A stretch of 63,411 bases of DNA from SUP05 sp964577715. GTDB taxonomy: Bacteria; Pseudomonadota; Gammaproteobacteria; PS1; Pseudothioglobaceae. The notes below the pieces were generated by a model that saw nothing but the letters and a program-made list of their open reading frames with translations, was not told the origin of the DNA and did no database searches. Shown here one piece after another: positions 59,236-63,411 of this stretch. Position 1 is the first letter of the stretch; every line of letters starts with the position of its first letter. The stretch spans positions 1 to 63,411 of the forward strand of contig CAZOAA010000007.1 of assembly GCA_964577715.1 (NCBI GenBank), given 5' to 3'. The translations under genes and the position numbers were made by a program.

Positions 59236-61983
59236 ATGGAAAAAACCTATAATCCTGAACAAATTGAGGCGAAATATCGCTCACTTTGGGAAGACAAAAA
59301 TCTATTTTCTTCCGATTCAAATTCCACTAGCGAAAACGCTTATTGCATCATGTTGCCACCCCCTAATGTGACGGGTAGTTTGCACATGGGTCATGCCTTT
59401 CAGCATACGATTATGGATGTGCTCACGCGCTATCATCGAGGTAAAGGCGATCAAACACTTTGGCAACCAGGCACAGACCATGCAGGTATCGCCACGCAAA
59501 TGGTGGTTGAACGCCAGCTTGCTGCCCAAAATATTACTCGCCATGATGTTGGGCGCGAAAAATTCATCGATAAAATTTGGGATTGGAAAGAACACTCTGG
59601 TGGCACTATTACTTCACAAATGCGTAGGCTTGGCGCTTCGGTTGATTGGAAAAGAGAGCGCTTTACCATGGATGAAGGCTTATCTGATGCGGTGCACAAA
59701 GTCTTTATTCAGCTTTATAACGAAGGATTAATCTATCGTGGCAAGCGCTTAGTTAACTGGGATCCTGTCCTGCACACAGCCGTTTCTGATCTTGAAGTTA
59801 TTAGCACTGAAGAGCAAGGCTCTCTTTGGCATATGTGCTACCCTATTACTGATACTGATGAAGTAATGGTAGTGGCTACTACGCGCCCTGAAACAATGCT
59901 AGGTGATAGTGCAGTTGCCGTGCATCCAGATGATGAGCGCTATACACACTTAGTTGGCAAAACCATTGATTTGCCACTGACTGATCGAAAAATTACTATC
60001 ATTGCTGATGATTATGTGGATATGGAATTTGGTACGGGTTGTGTGAAAATCACCCCTGCTCATGACTTTAATGACTATGAAATGGGTCAGCGCCATGATT
60101 TAGACATTATCAACATTCTAACGGATGATGCCAAAATCAATGATACGGTTAAAAGTGCTTACATAGGTATGGACCGATTTGATGCTCGCAAACAAATGAT
60201 TAAAGACCTAGACGAACAAGGCTTGCTAGAAAAAATCGAACCACACACTTTAATGACACCACGTGGCGATAGAACCAACGCTGTCATTGAACCCTACATG
60301 ACAGATCAGTGGTTTGTTAAGATCGCGCCACTAGCTGAGCCTGCCATTAATGCGGTAAAAAATGGCGACATTCGCTTCATTCCAGAAAACTGGAACAAGA
60401 CTTATTTCAACTGGATGGATAACATCCAAGACTGGTGTATTTCTCGCCAAATTTGGTGGGGGCATCGTATTCCTGCTTGGTATGACGATAAAGGCAATAT
60501 TTTTGTTGCAGATTCATTGGAAGAAGCGCAAGCACAAGCCGGTGAAGGTGTTGAGCTAAAACAAGATGATGATGTGTTAGATACTTGGTTTTCTTCTGCC
60601 CTATGGCCATTCTCAACACTCGGATGGCCAGAGAAAACCCCACAGTTATCTCGTTTTTACCCAACCGATGTCTTAGTGACAGGTTTTGATATTATCTTCT
60701 TTTGGGTGGCTCGCATGATTATGTTTGGGCTTAAATTTGCAGGCGATGTACCGTTTAAAGACATTTATATTACTGGCCTTATTCGCGACGGACACGGGCA
60801 GAAAATGTCTAAATCTAAAGGTAATGTACTTGATCCAATTGATTTGATTGATGGTATTAGTCTTGAAGATTTACTAGAAAAAAGAACCCAAGGCATGATG
60901 CAGCCAGAAATGGCTAAAAAAATTAAAAAACAAACGCAAGGTGAGTTTCCAGATGGCATCCCTTCATTCGGCACTGATGCACTACGCTTTACCTTTGCGG
61001 CGCTAGCCTCATTTGGTCGTGATATTAAGTTTGACCTTAAGCGTGTTGAGGGCTATCGCAACTTCTGTAACAAACTATGGAATGCCTCACGTTTTGTACT
61101 AATGAAGCTTGAAGGGAAAAACATTGATGCTAATGCCTCTCTATCAACTTCAGATCAGTGGATTTTATCTCGCTTACAAGCGACTAAAATTAATGTCGAA
61201 AAGCACTTAAATGATTATCGTCTTGATTTAATGAGCCAAGAACTCTATGAGTTTGTGTGGCATGATTATTGTGATTGGTACCTGGAATTATCCAAGCCAT
61301 TATTGGCAAATGACATAACCAAAGCTGGCACTCAAGCAACCTTACTTAAGGTGTTAAATGAGATATTAACTTTACTACACCCGGTTATTCCGTTTATTAC
61401 TGAAGAAGTGTATAAACAGTGTTGTACACTAACAAATACTAATAATGAAAGCTTGATGACTCAAGCTTATCCTGAGTTTGAGCAAGATTTAATCTCTACC
61501 CAGGCTGAAGAAGAAGTAACGTGGCTACAAACTTTTATTTTAGGTATTCGTCAAATTCGTGGTGAGATGAATATCCCACCATCTAAGCCGCTACCTTGTT
61601 TTACGCAAAATGCTAGCGACACTGATCAAAAATATCTTGACAAGCATATTCAACTATTAAGTAGCCTTGCCAAATTAGAATCAATTGATCAACTCTCAGA
61701 AATAGATGAGGCGCCAGAATCTGCCACTGCACTAGTAAACGAAATGAAGGTGTTAATCCCACTAGCAGGATTAATTGATAAAGACCAAGAGGTAGCCCGC
61801 CTCAATAAAGAAATTGAAAAATTAGAAAAACAAAAAATGCAATTTTCAACTAAACTAAATAATAATAAATTTATCAGTGGCGCACCTGAGGCAGTTGTTA
61901 ATAAAGAAAAAGAGAAATTAACATCAGTTGAAAGTGCTATTATTGACCTACGCTCACAACTAGAAAAGATATCTGCCTTATGA
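59236..61983 (+). CDS. valS: ValS, valyl-tRNA synthetase
   Basis: ValS charges tRNA-Val. The 915-residue class I synthetase starts MEKTYNPEQIEAKYRSLWED. The HIGH motif is PPNVTGSLHMGHAFQHTIMD (HMGH, 50-53) and KMSKS lies near residue 525 (GQKMSKSKGNVLDP). The CP1 editing domain and a C-terminal coiled coil (KEIEKLEKQKMQFSTKLNN...) are present. The upstream ATG at 59206 would overlap the -10 region and is rejected. It overlaps the SH3 gene by 4 nt. pepA and holC, common upstream neighbours, are absent. Confidence 0.97.
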   Translation: MEKTYNPEQIEAKYRSLWEDKNLFSSDSNSTSENAYCIMLPPPNVTGSLHMGHAFQHTIMDVLTRYHRGKGDQTLWQPGTDHAGIATQMVVERQLAAQNITRHDVGREKFIDKIWDWKEHSGGTITSQMRRLGASVDWKRERFTMDEGLSDAVHKVFIQLYNEGLIYRGKRLVNWDPVLHTAVSDLEVISTEEQGSLWHMCYPITDTDEVMVVATTRPETMLGDSAVAVHPDDERYTHLVGKTIDLPLTDRKITIIADDYVDMEFGTGCVKITPAHDFNDYEMGQRHDLDIINILTDDAKINDTVKSAYIGMDRFDARKQMIKDLDEQGLLEKIEPHTLMTPRGDRTNAVIEPYMTDQWFVKIAPLAEPAINAVKNGDIRFIPENWNKTYFNWMDNIQDWCISRQIWWGHRIPAWYDDKGNIFVADSLEEAQAQAGEGVELKQDDDVLDTWFSSALWPFSTLGWPEKTPQLSRFYPTDVLVTGFDIIFFWVARMIMFGLKFAGDVPFKDIYITGLIRDGHGQKMSKSKGNVLDPIDLIDGISLEDLLEKRTQGMMQPEMAKKIKKQTQGEFPDGIPSFGTDALRFTFAALASFGRDIKFDLKRVEGYRNFCNKLWNASRFVLMKLEGKNIDANASLSTSDQWILSRLQATKINVEKHLNDYRLDLMSQELYEFVWHDYCDWYLELSKPLLANDITKAGTQATLLKVLNEILTLLHPVIPFITEEVYKQCCTLTNTNNESLMTQAYPEFEQDLISTQAEEEVTWLQTFILGIRQIRGEMNIPPSKPLPCFTQNASDTDQKYLDKHIQLLSSLAKLESIDQLSEIDEAPESATALVNEMKVLIPLAGLIDKDQEVARLNKEIEKLEKQKMQFSTKLNNNKFISGAPEAVVNKEKEKLTSVESAIIDLRSQLEKISAL

Positions 61984-62630
61984 AACTTAATAAATACTTA
62001 TTGTTATTACTTATACTAACTAGTAGCCTTACATTTGCCAAGTCCTACGTTTATGTTACTGATATGGTTGATATTCCAATGCGATCAGATAATAAAATTT
62101 CAAGCGATAATCTGGTAAGAATGCTACCCTCCGGCACAAAATTAGAACTACTCTCAACTGAGGATGGTTGGACCAAAGTCAAATATGAAAAAACCATAGG
62201 ATGGATGATTTCACGTTACTTAACCAATAACCAACCTGCTAAAGCAGAATTAGAAAAATTAAAACTAACATATAGCGCCAATAAACGATTAATTTCTCAA
62301 AAAAAAGAAGAAAAAACAAAATTAGAAAAAGAACTTAAAAATTTAAAAGATAGCAATACCAAACTATCTATCCAAACCAGTAAATCACAAGCGGAAAAAG
62401 AGCATATTGAACAAGTTTACAAAGACGCTCTTAAGCTTGAACACTCTAATGAGAAATTAAAAACACAAGTGTTACAACTAAGATCTGAAATCCAAATATT
62501 AAAAAATAATGACATTTCTACTCAAGATTCCAGCTTAAGAAATTGGTTTATTGTTGGTGCTCTTGTTTTATTTTTTGGAATTGTGATAGGATTTATTTTT
62601 TCAAAGCTTGCCACCCAAAGGAGATACTAA
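61980..62630 (+). CDS. SH3-domain membrane-anchored protein (YgiM-like)
   Basis: A 216-residue protein with a signal peptide (MKLNKYLLLLLILTSSLTFA), a bacterial SH3 domain (about 22-86: YVYVTDMVDIPMRSDN...DGWTKVKYEKTIGWMISRYLT), a long coiled coil (about 90-185) and a C-terminal membrane helix (WFIVGALVLFFGIVIGFIFS). This is the SH3-coil-anchor layout of the YgiM family, periplasmic and inner-membrane anchored, of unknown role. It overlaps valS by 4 nt and abuts guaB. Confidence 0.88.
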   Translation: MKLNKYLLLLLILTSSLTFAKSYVYVTDMVDIPMRSDNKISSDNLVRMLPSGTKLELLSTEDGWTKVKYEKTIGWMISRYLTNNQPAKAELEKLKLTYSANKRLISQKKEEKTKLEKELKNLKDSNTKLSIQTSKSQAEKEHIEQVYKDALKLEHSNEKLKTQVLQLRSEIQILKNNDISTQDSSLRNWFIVGALVLFFGIVIGFIFSKLATQRRY

Positions 62631-63411
62631 ATGAACTTACTAAAAACTGCACTCACTTTTGATGACGTACTCTTAGTACCGGCACACTCAACAACTATGC
62701 CAAAAGAAGTTAGCCTACAAACTAAGCTAACTAAAAACATCACGCTAAATACGCCAATCTTATCGGCAGCAATGGATACGGTAACAGAGGCAAGATTAGC
62801 CATTACAATTGCACAAGAAGGTGGCATTGGCATTATTCATAAAAATATGTCTGTTAAACAGCAAGCTAACGAAGTACGCAATGTTAAACGTTTTGAGTCG
62901 GGCATTATCAAAGATCCAATTAGTATTAGTCCAAAAGCAACCATTAAGGATGTTTTTGAGATGCAGCAACGACATAACATCTCTGCATTGCCTGTCGTTG
63001 AGGGCAATACCATTGTCGGATTAATAACAGGTCGTGATGTTAGGTTTGAAACTCGACTAGATGAAACTGTTGAAAATGTTATGACGCCACAAGATAAACT
63101 CATTACTGTAGCTGAAGGCACTAACATGACTGAAGTACGTGCCCTACTACAACAGCACCGTATTGAACGTGTTATTATTACCAATGATCAATTTGATCTT
63201 AAAGGCATGATTACTGTTCGCGATATTCAAAAATCAACTGACTTTCCAAACGCTTGTAAGGATGATGCAGAACAATTACGTGTTGGTGCTGCAGTAGGCG
63301 TTGGTGAAGGCACAGGTGATCGTATTAATGCCTTGGTTGAAGCTGGTGTTGATGTAATTGTTATTGATACAGCACATGGTCACTCACAAGGTGTACTTGA
63401 TCGCGTTAAAA
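62631..63411 (+). CDS. guaB: GuaB, IMP dehydrogenase (3' end beyond window)
   Basis: GuaB oxidises IMP to XMP, the guanine branch that competes with PurA. The first 260 residues are here: MNLLKTALTFDDVLLVPAHSTT, PILSAAMDTVTEARLAI, GGIGIIHKNMS, then the two CBS domains (about 90-205: ISPKATIKDVFEMQQRHNISALPVV...GLITGRD) and the barrel restart AAVGVGEGTGDRINALVEAGVDVIVIDTAHGHS. The catalytic Cys loop and the rest lie outside. AAGGAG (62618-62623) is a good ribosome site; the ATG follows the SH3 gene stop directly. guaA is expected next. Confidence 0.96.
   Translation, partial: MNLLKTALTFDDVLLVPAHSTTMPKEVSLQTKLTKNITLNTPILSAAMDTVTEARLAITIAQEGGIGIIHKNMSVKQQANEVRNVKRFESGIIKDPISISPKATIKDVFEMQQRHNISALPVVEGNTIVGLITGRDVRFETRLDETVENVMTPQDKLITVAEGTNMTEVRALLQQHRIERVIITNDQFDLKGMITVRDIQKSTDFPNACKDDAEQLRVGAAVGVGEGTGDRINALVEAGVDVIVIDTAHGHSQGVLDRVK

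Noticed and set aside
1364..63230. tRNA, rRNA or CRISPR in intergenic gaps
   Set aside because: I read the larger gaps on both strands and saw no cloverleaf-like ends, no regular spacer repeats and no rRNA segments; only the SRP RNA stood out.

Overview
The window looks like chromosome from an AT-rich, streamlined gammaproteobacterium. It has a Gram-negative envelope (LptD, LptF, SurA-like, MltB, TolC-like), gamma-type housekeeping operons (yceD-rpmF-plsX-fabH, hflK-hflC, dnaX-ybaB-recR) and a gamma/beta-type PII uridylyltransferase. TusA, HemF, HisZ, a small c-type cytochrome and the base composition would fit the marine sulfur-oxidising SUP05/Thioglobus-Ruthia group. That placement is inference from general knowledge and was not tested. 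A run of ten Ns (12380-12389) shows this is a scaffolded draft or metagenome assembly. There is no prophage, transposase, CRISPR array, rRNA or tRNA. The only RNA gene is the SRP RNA. No gene-free stretch exceeds 300 bases; the longest is about 266 (12287-12552).

Layout. 1-1363: ABC-F ATPase (3' end outside the window). 1492-3637: ftsW-murG, convergent with bioB. 4687-8787: glnA, then the xerC-tsaC-hemF-tusA operon. 8854-10734: htpG behind a heat-shock-like promoter. 10735-12552: a small accessory islet with hipBA, the assembly gap and a decayed second copy of the htpG 3' end. 12553-21625: trmJ/suhB, gph-rmuC-yciK-like, plsC, a TolC-like gene with rnt and a GNAT-only argA, and ilvD. 21749-22265: parDE toxin-antitoxin. 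22420-30341: nhaA and hflK-hflC-hisZ-purA-rnr. 30511-37394: lptD-surA-rlmB-yceD-rpmF-plsX-fabH. 37391-42024: lptF-queF-pcnB-SDR-xseB-ispA. 42062-48245: trxA-rho and sel1-gltX-glnD. 48317-54417: an envelope operon, mth938-rodA-mltB-dacA-dat-amgK/murU. 54451-57096: ffs, dnaX-ybaB-recR. 57132-63411: gloA, a methyltransferase, a Rof-like Rho inhibitor with a GIY-YIG protein, a mini-cytochrome, valS-SH3 protein-guaB (guaB cut by the window end).

How the genes work together. The main theme is cell-wall and envelope biogenesis: FtsW/MurG, RodA, MltB, DacA, D-amino-acid transaminase, a fused AmgK-MurU sugar-recycling enzyme, LptD/LptF/SurA, PlsC/PlsX/FabH and IspA. A second theme is nitrogen control: glnA with its adenylylation tyrosine, and glnD. 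Genes are tightly packed, with many 1-14 nt overlaps. Three convergent gene pairs end on a shared TTAA so that both stop codons overlap.

Most notable observations: two candidate slippage sites in dnaX, each followed by an early -1 stop, that would yield a short gamma subunit; the hipBA islet bracketed by an exact 24-bp repeat of the htpG 3' end; the AmgK-MurU fusion; a stand-alone GNAT-domain N-acetylglutamate synthase; and recurrent TGnTATAAT extended -10 promoters. I saw no clearly unprecedented multi-gene system.
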